Notes: generated by a model from the sequence alone, not told the origin. 46,402 nucleotides of DNA from Amoeboaphelidium occidentale (GCA_023515795.1 JALGPX010000026.1:53220-99621), one strand, 5' to 3'; shown: positions 16,947 to 28,618, counted from the stretch's first letter. Numbers and translations: made by a program.

Positions 16947-19900
16947 TCATCGTCGAAATATATCGAGTGCTGATCTCTTTTGAGGCTGTTTTCGAGAGTC
17001 TTGTTCAGGGTTGTTACTTGTGTCAGTTTCTTCTGGATCTCGAGGAACTTGGCCTTTTGAACTTATAGAACCTCTGGCTTTTGCTCCGAATCCTTTAATC
17101 TTGCTGATGGTACTATTGTAAACAAAGCCCTTTTCTTCTTTTGCTGCTTTAGGAGCTTCATTCTCAGGCCAGATGTAAGGAGTAAAAAAAGAAGCGCCAC
17201 CATCGGCATTGTGAGATAAAAACTGGACTGCTGGTTTTGAGCTGTCCATGCCATGATCTTGCATTGATTGTTGAGATTTAGTTTTCCCCAGTGAAGTTAT
17301 TCCTGATTGTACGTTGAGGAAGCCTTGTGAAATAGTATTTGTAACAGCATTTGTCAATGCCGAAGCTGACCCAAATCTAGCAATAGACATGGAAATAGAT
17401 CCAGATCGAGGTCTTGCTGATTGTACTGGTTCATTTGAAGACTCTGTCTTAGCAGCCTTTGAACTATTTTGCTCATCCTGCTTTCTCCCGCCAGAGTTTG
17501 AATTTTGTTTTGAAACCTGTATCGGTGGGAGTGATGAGGGAGGCTGAGGTCTTATTGCCTGAGATTTTTGAAGGCTTGACTGACTTGTTTCTCTTTCCAG
17601 TTGTGGATTAGACATATGATGAGATCCTGTTGCTCCATTAATAGACGAAGAGGAATCATCATTCTTGGATCCACGCTTATTTTCCTTTGAAGATCTTTTG
17701 AATTTTTCTAAAGGTGCACCAGGAAGAACAGGCAAAGTTCCTGTGCTCAGAACAAGCTGTTTGTAACTTGAGATCAGATCTTGAGAGCGATATGGAGTTC
17801 CAACTGAATGAAGAGAATTTACAGACTTGGTTGCCAAATTTCTGTATGAAATGTAAGACGGAATAGACCATGCAGATGAAAGTGAAGTGGTAGAATCGAT
17901 GAGATGATCAAACGGATTTTTGTTCTCGTCGAAGTAACGTTTTCCTTTGTCAGCGTGCTTCTTTCCAGAAGGAAGAACACTGTGAGGCAAGTTTGATTTC
18001 CCTTCTCCATTTGTCAGTACTCTCCTTAAAGCCAATGCCAAGAATGGATTGAGGCGCGTTATGAGCATGGTGCCGACCTAGGGTTTAGATATTATAGCTA
18101 ATGTTACCTTGCTTTCGCTGATTCTTAAAAGTAGCTTAGATGCAAGCTTTCTGACATTATCTTGAGTGTGATAAAGACCAATGCATAAAGGTATTATACC
18201 GCCATCATTTGCAGGGAGTACAGATAAAAGCTATAACATTAGTCTGAACGTTAACTTTAGAAAGTACCTCAAGTAATCCATCTTCGTTTTTTGTGATACT
18301 CAAAAGAGCCTCATATATCCTAACTGTTTCCTTGTTATCCAAATTCTTCATGTTCTTTAGCTTGTTAATGATAAATGAGACTTCATTTTCATCAGTAAAG
18401 ACACCTTGTAATGAAGAATCAACCAGCTTTTCTTTATAACTACCACTAACGATGCTGGTTCCGATTCTTGGCCTGAATTGATTTTTAGTAAGACTGGATG
18501 AGGATCCTGTTGTGTCGCAAACGTCTGCAGAGAGATCTGCTCCTGAGAGATTGTCCCCAGCCTCGCTGCCATCCGGACTAGATAACTTGTTAAGAAGAAT
18601 TCTTTTTTGAATTTTCTGGTTCCATTCAGTCAAATACATTCCGTATGACAATGTGCCTTTCCATTGTTTCACTCTTTTAGAGTAGAGCTGCAACTCTTTC
18701 TTTTTAGTTGCTTCGTCTGCAAACACAGCTCTTGGACCGTAAATCAATACAGCTTTCTCATCTGTTTTTGATCTGTCAGATTCTTTAAAGTCAGAATTGG
18801 ATCCGATATCATTTGTTGATTTCTCGAGGAATGACTTCGACCTGCTTCTCGTCAATTTCATTGGTTTACTGGATCGAACTTTATCTGCAGTAGTAACTGA
18901 TTTAGCTCCATTCGCGGAATCATACTCAAAAGTCGCCGAAACTTCTACGAAATGTTTGACATAACGTGAAATTCTTTGCCTGATTTGGATGTCATTGAAT
19001 TTGTTCTGTATCATGCCCAAAAGTTCATTCATAAAGTCGGCATCTCTAGCAATAAGATCCTTTTCTTTATCACTATCTTCATTTTGTGCGCCATTCGGCA
19101 CCCAACCGTATGCACTTCCTGCATTGAGCTTCGAACTTAGAATGACCTTTTTTGAAGAAATGTCACAAAGGACGTCCCACCAAGTGTCATGTAATTGGAA
19201 CGCAGGATTTGCGACTCCCGCAATGTAGCCGTCAATTTCAATCATGTTATCAACATTAATTAAGTTCGTGTAAGGAAAAGTTCTTTCGATGTGACCCTTA
19301 AGAACGGGTGCACATAATGAAGCAGCAGCCAATACCAACCTGCTTGTTTCTAAAGCAGGCATATTGTGGCCAAGAAATAAAACACGTTTCTCGCTGATAA
19401 CGGAATGCAGTATTGTCATGAATCCAGATGCTTCGCCAGGCTTCGCATTTTGGTTATGGAAAGTATTGATAAGGTTTGTGACAGAAAACTATGAAAAATC
19501 AGTAAATATGCAATGAGTAACTTACATCTCCGACTTCATCGGGCAAGTAGTCCAATGGGATTTTCAGAGGTACTGATATGGTGTCAAAATCAACTTTGCC
19601 TTCCCAATAATTTCTGGTGCCGTCGAACGTGATTTTAAGGTCACCTTTTAAATCCGTCCCAGCCTTGAACTTTCCAACGCTGCGGTTCCTATTGCTGCTT
19701 TGTTCATCTGCAGGATCATCTGAGTATAATACTCCGAAATTGCCTCCTCTCAGAACTAACTTTTCAGTAAGACTCAAAGTTGGCATGGAAGAAATATCAA
19801 CTTGATTAAGGCTCGTATAGAGCTGTTGTAGTAATTCATCAGATGGTTCCTGAAAGAACTTTTCAAGCGCCAGAATGAGTAAAGGCCTGAAAACGTGTAG

Positions 19901-20670
19901 AAACTGATGTCTGGTGCATATTGCCATTGCTTTCACTCGAGCACCTCGCTTGATACCAGCAATATGTTTGGTTCTTACGAGATTTATGCAGTATAAAAGC
20001 GGCTCTCTCTGCTTCTTCTTAGTCTTTGATTCCGCATTTTGACTCCTTTCTGCATGATACTTTTGGTAAGCCTTCCATTTGTCTTCATCATCTCTGGTAT
20101 CGATAGTGAATGAGACCGTGTTAGGTTTCTGTTCTAATGTAAAGACATTATCCGTAGACTTGTTAATCTCGAACTCTTCATCAAATATGACCTCTTGAGT
20201 AATCGCACCTTCTTGAATCTTGATCAAAACCTTCTCCGCTTCCAATTTGATGATTGCTGGTTGGCCTTCATATGATAGAACATCGCCCTCTTTCTTAAGC
20301 ACTCTGATAGAAATACTATCGCCGATGCAATACGGTAGAACCCCGGTCTGTTTCACTTGAGGCTTCTGATTTAAGTAGAAGAATGTCCAATCTTCATCTC
20401 TTAAATGTGCACCGTCTGGAAGCATAAGCTCGGCCAAATATCTACAGATCATCAATACTACACATAATTAAAGTCATACTGGTCAGTGATCTTGTTGTAT
20501 CTCTTCACATTAGGTAAGAATTCACTTGGGTAGCAGTATGATAACGAACTCCCGATATCAATATCAAAATCTGCCACAAGAATAGCTTCTACTTTAAGTT
20601 TCGGCAATAGTTGAGTTAACAGAGGTGGATTCCTGGGCAAACTGGAATACACATCGGAGTAGGATGTCAT
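16947..20670 (-). CDS. AFI1: Afi1-type DENN/SPA polarity protein
   Basis: Afi1 anchors the Arf3 (ARF6-like) GTPase and keeps polarised growth; the family is a DENN relative (Afi1 and SPA domains). I join five exons: 20670-20480, 19526-20441, 18268-19488, 18108-18230 and 16947-18077, separated by introns of 38, 37, 37 and 30 bases. The total is 3582 bases, 1193 aa. Exon 1 opens the longin-like part (VEAILVADFDIDIGSSLSYCYP). Exon 2 begins QYLAELMLPDGAHLRDEDW. Exon 3 carries the SPA core (RVLFLGHNMPALETSRLVLAA, HIERTFPYTNLINVDNM, PAFQLHDTWWDVLCDI). Exon 4 gives YHTQDNVRKLASKLLLRISES. Exon 5 encodes a long Ser/Gln-rich tail. Each junction restores the frame and family sequence. SEC5 is 92 bases upstream on the same strand. 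Confidence 0.88.
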
Positions 20671-20756
20671 ATCTCGTATGATACGCCTAAAAATTTAAAG
20701 TGAAACGGTTGATCACACAGCATAGCAACGAGCTTTACCTCGCACAAAACGAGAGA

Positions 20757-20765
20757 TCTATTCTA
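20757..20765 (-). terminator. AATAGA directly after the SEC5 stop
   Basis: On the minus strand TAG AATAGA follows the last SEC5 codon with no spacer, in line with AATARA elements at other stops here. Confidence 0.35.
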
Positions 20766-23700
20766 ATAAGTGGTATTTCGAAGACATTGAAATCCAACTT
20801 CACCACTCTTGCGCCACTCGCTTACCAGTTCTTCGATAATAGCACCATGTTTTCCTCTAAGATCAAGTGTGTCGTTACAGTTCTCTTGAATAGAGTTGAC
20901 TATGATCCTCTCCAACGCCAATAAGGACTTGTTTGAAGTGGCGTACTCTTTAACAACATCCATTATCGCACTTAAGTTTACGATAGCCTGTAAAGCTGAG
21001 CACAGGGAAAAAGAATCGATTGAGCGAAGATTCTCTTGGAAACACAATAACAGAGCGTGTAGTAGAGTTGAAAATATCCTAAATAGTGAATGTAACAAAT
21101 AGAGAATTACCTTTTCAGCAACTCTGGGACAGTAATAAGAGAGTAGATTTGAGAATGTATAAACACAAGGTACATCAAAGCCTCATTCACAAACGGAGAA
21201 ACACCTTCAGGTTTTGCAGATGTATTCCAGTCATAGCCACTTAACATACAGCCCTTTTTCACGATTGAACTCAAGACATGACGCTTGCTTTTGATATAAA
21301 ACGAAAACAGCAATTGAGTTAAATGATCAATAGTATCTTTCATGCTGTCTAGATCTTCCGCTTTCAAGAAGTCTGGGCCAGAAACAGATAGTTGCTTAAT
21401 TAAACCAACCCATTTATCAAGGTATTCGAATCGCAAAGAGTAGACACAAGAAAGGATCACAAGTGTTTTCTTTTCATGAATTTCATTGCTCTTGTCTTCA
21501 ACATCAAAAACCAGATAATGAAGTCCATCAAGCAATAGGTAAACGGATTCCACAAACCCAGATACAACGTTTTGTAAAAACTGCAAATTATTATGAGTGC
21601 TAGATCTCAATATATCAGCTAAGCTGGATAAGACAAGCTTCTGAAATTTATGCAGTAATGACAAGTATCCAGAATCCGGTGAATCGAAATAATCTCTTTG
21701 ATAAAATAGAGATGCTTCAACTTTCCACAAGTGCAAAAGCTTATCCAGAGCAAAACTCTTCATGCGGTTTGAAACATTTGAAAGCGCAAGCAAGTCATTT
21801 TTGACTATAGCTTCATCGATTTTCAAGCTTTGCTTCAAAACATCAGAAATCCTATCATACGTAGAACTCAGGTCTTTAACAATTTGCGGAGTAAAGTGGG
21901 CGCAGCTAACAATANCTGCAAATTATTATGAGTGCTAGATCTCAATATATCAGCTAAGCTGGATAAGACAAGCTTCTGAAATTTATGCAGTAATGACAAG
22001 TATCCAGAATCCGGTGAATCGAAATAATCTCTTTCATAAAATAGAGATGCTTCAACTTTCCACAAGTGCAAAAGCTTATCCAGAGCAAAACTCTTGATGC
22101 GGTTTGAAACATTTGAAAGCGCAAGCAAGTCATTTTTGACTATAGCTTCATCGATTTTCAAGCTTTGCTTCAAAACATCAGAAATCCTATCATACGTAGA
22201 ACTCAGGTCTTTAACAATTTGCGGAGTAAAGTGGNGTTTTGCAGATGTATTCCAGTCATAGCCACTTAACATACAGCCCTTTTTCACGATTGAACTCAAG
22301 ACATGACGCTTGCTTTTGATATAAAACGAAAACAGCAATTGAGTTAAATGATCAATAGTATCTTTCATGTTGTCTAGGTCTTCCGCTTTCAAGAAGTCTG
22401 GGCCAGCAACAGATAGTTGCTTAATTAAACCAACCCATTTATCAAGGTATTCGAATCGCAAAGAGTAGACACAAGAAAGGATCACAAGTGTTTTCTTTTC
22501 ATGAATTTCATTGCTCTTGTCTTCAACATCAAAAACCAGATAATGAAGTCCATCAAGCAATAGGTAAACGGATTCCACAAACCCAGATACAACGTTTTGT
22601 AAAAACTGCAAATTATTATGAGTGCTAGATCTCAATATATCAGCTAAGCTGGATAAGACAAGCTTCTGAAATTTATGCAGTAATGACAAGTATCCAGAAT
22701 CCGGTGAATCGAAATAATCTCTTTCATAAAATAGAGATGCTTCAACTTTCCACAAGTGCAAAAGCTTATCCAGAGCAAAACTCTTGATGCGGTTTGAAAC
22801 ATTTGAAAGCGCAAGCAAGTCATTTTTGACTATAGCTTCATCGATTTTCAAGCTTTGCTTCAAAACATCAGAAATCCTATCATACGTAGAACTCAGGTCT
22901 TTAACAATTTGCGGAGTAAAGTGGGCGCAGCTAACAATATATGTAACTTGTTTAGAGTCTTTTGCAAGGATGGGAGCAAGAACTTCTTCAACTATCATTG
23001 AATACCTATTTAATATTTCAGAGACCATTCTCCTACATTTCTCAGCATCTGCTTTTGAATACAACGTCGTACTGTTGAACGCCTTTTTCTTTGACGGAGA
23101 AACAGGTGACGTTACTTGTTTCGATTGGGACAACAGCATCGGTTTTGTTAGACGATAGAAATCAGGAAGTGAAATAACCAAAAACGAAGACAAGTCTTTG
23201 ACGAATACCGTCAAGCTCTTCCAGTATTCAACTTCTAAGTCTCTGCCAAAAACCTTTTCATAATCGCCTCTCACGGATACAAATACTCCACGTTTAAACT
23301 TGACATTTTCGATTTTGGGCGTGCTTATCAGCAGTTCAGAATTCAACAGTTTTGGCGCTTTCGTTGAATATTCTCCTTTCTTCACTTCAAACTGCCTTAG
23401 AATCCAATCGTTGAAGCATTTCAGGTAAAAAGATAGAGGATCTTCAGAAAGTTTAGAGGAAGGATCCTTCATACCAATTTCATGATTCAGCTCATGCAAC
23501 AAATTGATATTACGTTCCTGTTGTTCCATATCAATTTTCATATCACTAAGCTCATTAAACAAAAACTCTCTCAGAATATCAGTAATCCTTTCTACTTCAT
23601 TCCAGACTTTATCAAAAACAGCTTCTAAACCGCCATTTTTTATACTGCCGGAAGACTTCTCTTTCGACTCTTTGCTGAATATTCCTGGGAAAGCAGTATT

Positions 23701-24719
23701 AAGCATCGATTTCCCTTTCTTGACATCTCTAACAGCCTGCTCGTACTTGTTCGCTTTGATAAGCTCTTCTAGAGATGCAGGCAAATTAAAAAAGAACCTG
23801 TAACGCTCCAACACACCTAAAACACTTCTAATCTTCTCTGCCTTCAGTCTACGCTCGATAATTGGTCCATAGAGAGAGCCACATGCATCAGAAACATCCT
23901 TTAATTTCTTCTTGAACTTATCTGTGCCATAATCCTCTGAGTTCAAGTTCTTTGATTTCAGTTCCTTGTAAATTGCGTCAACGGTTGCCTTAGCTCCAAC
24001 AAATCTGTCAAAGTTTCCCTTAACGAGGGACTTTAATTTTTCTGTTCGCTGTTCAACTGTAACGTTTAGCCTCTCGTAGCCCTCCTCCAAATTCTTAAAA
24101 GTTGTGCCTCGATGCACATCTGCCAGGAACTTTTTAGCATCAAATTCTTTTGAAGTCAGCATAACAGCACCCTTCTTCTTGACCATCGATCTGCTCTTGG
24201 TTGCGTACGATAATGACTTGACACCCAAAGGATCAGACAAATCTTCAAGATCATCAATAACAACTTGCGCAGAAGGAGCATTAAAAGTATTTACAGATTG
24301 CCCATCCTCATTCTCTTCATTTTCCGGAACATTTGCATCTCTTGTGCCTCCGTTCTGATATTCACTATCATCATTCCATGTTTCCGGTGTCAGTGTGTCT
24401 AAGCCATAAAAATCCATAACTGTCAAGTTTAGCTCAGGTCCTCGAATAGAAACATACCTTTTGAAGGTTTAAAGTGAAGCCCACTTGCAGAAATAGGCAA
24501 GGTCGTACTGATTTGACTTTTCCTTTCGTCTGATATAGAATCATCCTTGTGGTGCGTTTGCGATGTGCTTNNNNNNNNNNNNNNNNNNNNTTTAAAGTGA
24601 AGCCCACTTGCAGAATTAGGCAAGGTCGTACTGATTTGACTTTTCCTTTCGTCTGATATAGAATCATCCTTGTGGTGCGTTTGCGATGTGCTTCGCTGGT
24701 GGCGCAAAACTTGCGACAT
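20763..24719 (-). CDS. SEC5: Exocyst subunit Sec5 (locus corrupted by assembly duplications)
   Basis: Sec5 is part of the exocyst, which tethers secretory vesicles to the plasma membrane at growth sites. Exons: 24719-24458, 24419-21111 and 21078-20763, with introns of 38 and 32 bases. Exon 1 encodes a polar N-terminus (MSQVLRHQRSTSQ). Exon 2 begins VMDFYGLDTLTPETWND and carries the Sec5 core, DPLGVKSLSY and FDAKKFLADVHRGTTFKNL, with NFDRFVGAKATVDAIYKEL. Exon 3 supplies the last 105 residues. Two copies of exon 1 sequence flank an N run, and a 704-base piece of exon 2 is present twice, with a 319-base part of it a third time, joined by single Ns. Without these artefacts the gene should encode roughly 910 aa. 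AFI1 lies just downstream, so two polarised-secretion genes are adjacent. Confidence 0.88.
21211..21914. repeat. Duplicate contig end, copy 1 of SEC5 segment (704 bases)
   Basis: This matches 22236-22939 along its full length with about five substitutions. It ends exactly at the single N at 21915. The arrangement is that of two contigs whose overlap was not merged. The substitutions (four change an amino acid, one is silent by my reading) point to two haplotypes or sequencing error. Confidence 0.85.
21916..22234. repeat. Duplicate contig, copy 2 of SEC5 segment (319 bases)
   Basis: This short piece, bounded by single Ns at 21915 and 22235, repeats 21581-21899 and 22606-22924. At the two sites I checked where those differ, it agrees with the 22606-22924 copy. 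It looks like a small redundant contig. Confidence 0.85.
22236..22939. repeat. Duplicate contig end, copy 3 of SEC5 segment (704 bases)
   Basis: This copy is continuous with the 5' part of SEC5 exon 2, while 21211-21914 is continuous with the 3' part. Together they show that a single genomic copy should exist. Confidence 0.85.
24468..24693. repeat. 103-base duplicate around a 20-N gap in SEC5 exon 1
   Basis: Positions 24468-24570 and 24591-24693 are identical apart from one base (AAATAGG against AATTAGG) and flank Ns at 24571-24590. Gap plus copy is 123 bases, a multiple of three, so the frame stays open and can pass as a real in-gene repeat. An unmerged contig overlap is the simpler explanation. 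Confidence 0.85.
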
Positions 24720-25231
24720 GTGATTTCCAAGAAATAGCGGGAAATTTGGGTATTTTAGAGTGAATATTTGTTCAGCTGAGGGTTAAAAAGGTTTCTCTTC
24801 TTCTTGATAAGCCCTGATAACCCCGCTGAGGTTCAGCATGATACTTCCGCGCGATGTTTCAGTAGCTTCCTCGATCGTTTGAAACGTTAGTGACTTAATA
24901 GATATATCGCTAAGATGATCCAGGCGTGATATTGCCAGCTTGCTAGCCTGCTGATATCACTCAAGTATAAGTCTCATGTGATATTATGTCATGAAACCAT
25001 TTTGAAAACGAAGATCACATAACTCATCGCAGGTGCCTTGGATGCATTTGAAACAGCTCCACTTATAAATTTACCTGAAAATTGCTACGAAAGGGCTGCT
25101 TTTTGAGTTGTAACAGCACAACAGCCCCCGCGACATTCCGGGCATCAATTGGAACTTTGAGCGACGACTGAATCAGCCAAACAAGCGGCATCATCACAAC
25201 CCTTCGCAACTCTGAATATACCAGCTAAATA
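24720..25231. other. Divergent intergenic region, SEC5 / FCP1
   Basis: About 510 bases lie between the SEC5 ATG and the first recognisable FCP1 exon. I see no tRNA gene or convincing complete open frame. It should hold both promoters and perhaps an unrecognised 5' exon of FCP1. An imperfect hairpin (GTGATAT at 24926-24932 with ATATCAC at 24954-24960) and a third GTGATAT near 24979 are the only structure I noticed. Confidence 0.5.
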
Positions 25232-27213
25232 ATGGGAGATTGCGATCACAGTGTCAATTACGCAGGGCTCTGTGCCTTATGCGGGGCCGATTTAACAAAG
25301 TACATTCGTCGATGCAATTAACTTTGAAACTGTTATAGGTTGGATGAGAGTGGCAACAGATTAGATCAGAGAACTGCTATACCGATTACCCACGAGAACG
25401 CAATGATTTATGTTTCTCTTCAGGTTCGAATTTCCTTTGGCTGCTTTGGTGGTTTAATTGATTAGGAGGCTGACCGGTTGGAGCAGGAAACAGCAAAGCG
25501 GTTGCTAAGTTCAAGAAAGCTCTCGTTGATTTTGGACTTGGACCAGACGGTGCTGCATGCCACTGTAAATCCGAGCCTAGAGAAGATTCTGGACTCTCCG
25601 GAATGGAAGGACACTCCAATTAGACAAGATATCTTCTCCTTTACGCTTCATGATAGTCCAGGACTGTATCACGTGAAACTGAGGTATCTTGTGTGTTTCT
25701 TGGTTTGAAATGGTTATTTAATGCTCTGTGGTGTAGGCCTGGGTTGAAGTCTTTCTTGGAGTTTGTTAACGAATTGTTTGAACTACACATTTATACGATG
25801 GGCACTCGAAGTTATGCTGAAGCCATATCAAGACACATTGATCCTGACGGGAAGCTGTTTAAGGAACGGATATTGTCAAGGAATGAGTCTGGCTCTTTTA
25901 CAAAGAAAAGCATCCAAAGGTTCGTTATTGCAGTTTAAACTGACTTTGTTAGGTTGTTCCCATGTGATGACTCGATGGTTGTGATCCTGGATGATAGAGC
26001 TGATGTGTGGGAGTGGTCTTCTAGTCTTATTAAAGTTAGGCCGTATCGTTTCTTTATCGATACTGGCGACATTAACGATCCGGCATTGTTAGCCAAGAAG
26101 AAGCAGTCTTTCTATTCGCTACCACCAAAGCTAGCTGGAGGCGATACGAGTGAGGTATCGGGAACTGAAAATGATTCTCCGGTTCCTTTTATAGCTGATG
26201 AAAAAGATGATGAGTTGCTTATACTCACAGAACGCTTAAAAGAGCTACATACCTCATTTTATGGAGCATTTGAAACAGACATAGTCCCAGATTTACAAGA
26301 GCGAAAGAAAAGGAACGTGGATGTTAAGAAGATTCTTTCTACCATGAAAACCAATGTTTTTAAAGGCGTCAAGATTGCATTTTCAAGTGTTATACCATTA
26401 GGAGAAATACCTGAAAAGTAAATCAAGCCTTTTAGAATTCTAACTTTATAGATCGGAGCCGTGGAAGCTGGCTGAAATGTTTGGTGCGACCTGTTTAAAA
26501 GATGTTTCTGATCAATGTACTCATCTGGTTGCGGGAAAAGTAAGTTTTGAATCATTTTGCACTTATCTTTTTAGAGTGGCACAGATAAAGTCAGGAAAGC
26601 ACAATTCATTCAACAGAAACCCAATTCGAACTTATGGATTGTTTCACCTCAATGGTTTTATGACTCGACACACAATTGGAAGAGACAAGATGAGTTCAAA
26701 TACGTTCTAGATTTAGATTCACCTCATCTCAAACAAGGCGATAAAATAATGGACGATTATTCGAGACCACAATCTACTGATCTTTATGAATCTACACTCA
26801 TTCCTGCTGCTTCTAGCGAACTTTTTATTGAACACGATTATTTAGAAGAGCTTACAAAAGAAATCGAGGGCGAGCTCAATGGAGAAGAAACAGGATCAAG
26901 TTCAGAATATTCTTTCACTCCATCAGAGTCTTACGAGTCGCCTAAAAGGAATTTGGAAGATTTTGGTGCTGAAATTGATGCAGAGTTCGATAAATCATCC
27001 ACTGTGTATTCTGATAAAGAAACAAAGCATAAGAGAAAAAAGCAAAAGAAGTCTTCGCACAAACCCAGAACAAAATCACCTCTCCGTAATGTTGCATTTG
27101 ATGAAGCATCATCGCGATTTACTGCAGCTTCTGATAATGCTTCTTTTTCCGAAGGCGAGGCACAGTATGACTTGGAGCAACTTGAAGCAGAGCTAGATGT
27201 CGAAGACTGGTAG
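25232..27213 (+). CDS. FCP1: RNA polymerase II CTD phosphatase Fcp1 (5' end uncertain)
   Basis: Fcp1 dephosphorylates the Pol II C-terminal repeats so that the enzyme can be recycled. Seven exons fit: 25232-25299, 25339-25423, 25466-25683, 25737-25919, 25953-26417, 26452-26539 and 26575-27213, with introns of 33 to 53 bases; 581 aa. Exon 1 carries the zinc-ribbon-like CDHSVNYAGLCALCG. The FCPH catalytic motif DLDQT is at residues 75-79, followed by LHIYTMGTRSYAEA, RILSRNESGSFTKKSIQRLF and VILDDRADVWEW. A BRCT domain occupies about 322-425 (WKLAEMFGATCLKD, LWIVSPQWFYDS). The tail is acidic with a Lys-rich patch. The usual N-terminal lipoyl-like domain is missing: either translation starts at 25232, or GGGAG at 25234-25238, just after CTAAAT, is an acceptor for an unseen upstream exon. 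Confidence 0.87.
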
Positions 27214-27415
27214 AACGTTTAAATTTTAAGTTATGGTCTGTTTCAGACTGAATAGAGTCAAGAATGGTTTCAAGATGGCAGTTAGTTCTTGGCTCCTGGA
27301 AAAGCTATTTGCAAGATATTGTTTTAATGATGTTCTTTGAAACTAAAAATGATATCTCAAGTGTTTTTTTGTTTAAGCTGCGCACGAACATTTTTTCCCT
27401 GAAACAGAGCAGACG

Positions 27416-28591
27416 ATGAATCAATCGACCTTCACAAAATCCTTCTTCCAACCGCATGAGGATATGAAGCCTCACACTCAGCATTTTTCTTATCAACAGC
27501 AGCCGCAGATTCAACAGCAGCCACAACAGCCTCAACAGCTGATGGATCAACAGCAACAATCGCAGCAAAAGCAAAGCCAGGACGTCAAGTCAGTTTTCGA
27601 TGTATTCTCAGCGACAGTTCAGAATGAAGCAACTCAGCAGTTCATTCCATCGCAGTATCACCCGCAGACGCCGCAGAAGATGGAAACAGAGGAGAAACTG
27701 GACAAGGTCGTCTGTGTATTTGGGTTTGCACCGGAACAAGCTTCGCAGATTCTGGCTGCCTTTCGACAGTTTGGCTCCATTGTGGATTATGAGTTCGTGG
27801 GCAATACAAATTTCTGTTTAATTGAATACGAAAGCGCTTCACAGACCCGCTCAGCTTTGAGAATGAATGGTTCGATGGTTGATGAGATTACTATGGTTGG
27901 TGTTCTTTTGCACTCAGAAATGCGATCATCTGCAGCTCTAAGTTCCGGCAGAAAATCGGCACAAGGTGGCACTCCTCTATCTGCTATTATAAGTCCTATG
28001 AAGATACCTTCGTCTTCGTCTGCCTCAAAGAAGCGCTTAAGTTTCGGTCAGACTGGTGGTTCTGTCACTGGAAAACGATCTTCTTTTGGGTTTTCGAGTG
28101 CAATGCGACAGTCTCCTTATCCTCCTCAGTCTGCATTTCCTACTCCTTCAAAGCCTTCGATGCAAATTGACACGCCTTTCAGAGGAACTCCAATGTCAAT
28201 TCAAAGTGTGCAACAAACGCCGATAAATGATATCCAGCAGAATCGTAATAGTTCTTTTACAAGTGGTCCTGTGTTTAGTGGTTTTGGTAACCCTTCTGCG
28301 CCTGTGGATGAGGGATTATTTAAAGCTCCTCAAAACTTTGATGATTTGTTTAAGAGTTCCGTTTCCGGGCGTAACAACAATAATAATACCAACTTTGGCG
28401 GCGTTTCTAAGCAACACAATACTTTATATCCTAGTTTGGATCAAGACGAGAACACTCTATTTTCTCAGCCTTTCCAACCAAAGAGGCCAATTCCTCTATC
28501 TGTATCATCAAGAAGAGACGATTTAGTTTCTGAGCCTAAGCAGCAGTCGATAGTTGGCAAAATTGTGGACTCTTTTTTAAATTGGGGTTAG
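27416..28591 (+). CDS. NUP53: Nucleoporin Nup53/Nup35
   Basis: This nucleoporin of the inner ring binds Nup170/Nup155 and Nic96 and curves the pore membrane. It is 391 aa from the ATG at 27416. Residues 20-55 are Gln/Pro-rich. The Nup35-type RRM runs about 97-166 (VVCVFGFAPEQASQILAAF, FCLIEYESASQTRSALRMNG); this RRM class dimerises rather than binding RNA. The rest is Ser/Thr/Pro-rich with scattered FG-type pairs (GFGN, NFGG). The last 14 residues (QSIVGKIVDSFLNWG) form the amphipathic helix that inserts in the nuclear membrane, a diagnostic ending. It converges with ARG1, with 27 bases between stops; CAATAAAA lies just after the stop. Confidence 0.92.
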   Translation: MNQSTFTKSFFQPHEDMKPHTQHFSYQQQPQIQQQPQQPQQLMDQQQQSQQKQSQDVKSVFDVFSATVQNEATQQFIPSQYHPQTPQKMETEEKLDKVVCVFGFAPEQASQILAAFRQFGSIVDYEFVGNTNFCLIEYESASQTRSALRMNGSMVDEITMVGVLLHSEMRSSAALSSGRKSAQGGTPLSAIISPMKIPSSSSASKKRLSFGQTGGSVTGKRSSFGFSSAMRQSPYPPQSAFPTPSKPSMQIDTPFRGTPMSIQSVQQTPINDIQQNRNSSFTSGPVFSGFGNPSAPVDEGLFKAPQNFDDLFKSSVSGRNNNNNTNFGGVSKQHNTLYPSLDQDENTLFSQPFQPKRPIPLSVSSRRDDLVSEPKQQSIVGKIVDSFLNWG

Positions 28592-28618
28592 TGGTTCAAT
28601 AAAACTTGAGTCTCTCAT

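Noticed and set aside
16947-18068. Independent Ser-rich gene
   Set aside because: A 30-base intron at 18078-18107 links it in frame to the AFI1 exon ending LLLRISES; it is the AFI1 tail.
21107-24426. Genuine tandem duplication inside SEC5
   Set aside because: Copy boundaries coincide with single Ns, the copies are partial and staggered, and each continues into a different flank of one gene. Contig overlap explains all of it.
24429-24719. Separate small gene upstream of SEC5
   Set aside because: A GTATGT donor at 24457 and an acceptor at 24420 join it in frame to MDFYGLDTLTP, the expected Sec5 start region.
25421-25435. tRNA B-box-like GGTTCGAAT
   Set aside because: It lies at an FCP1 exon-intron border and no cloverleaf can be formed around it.
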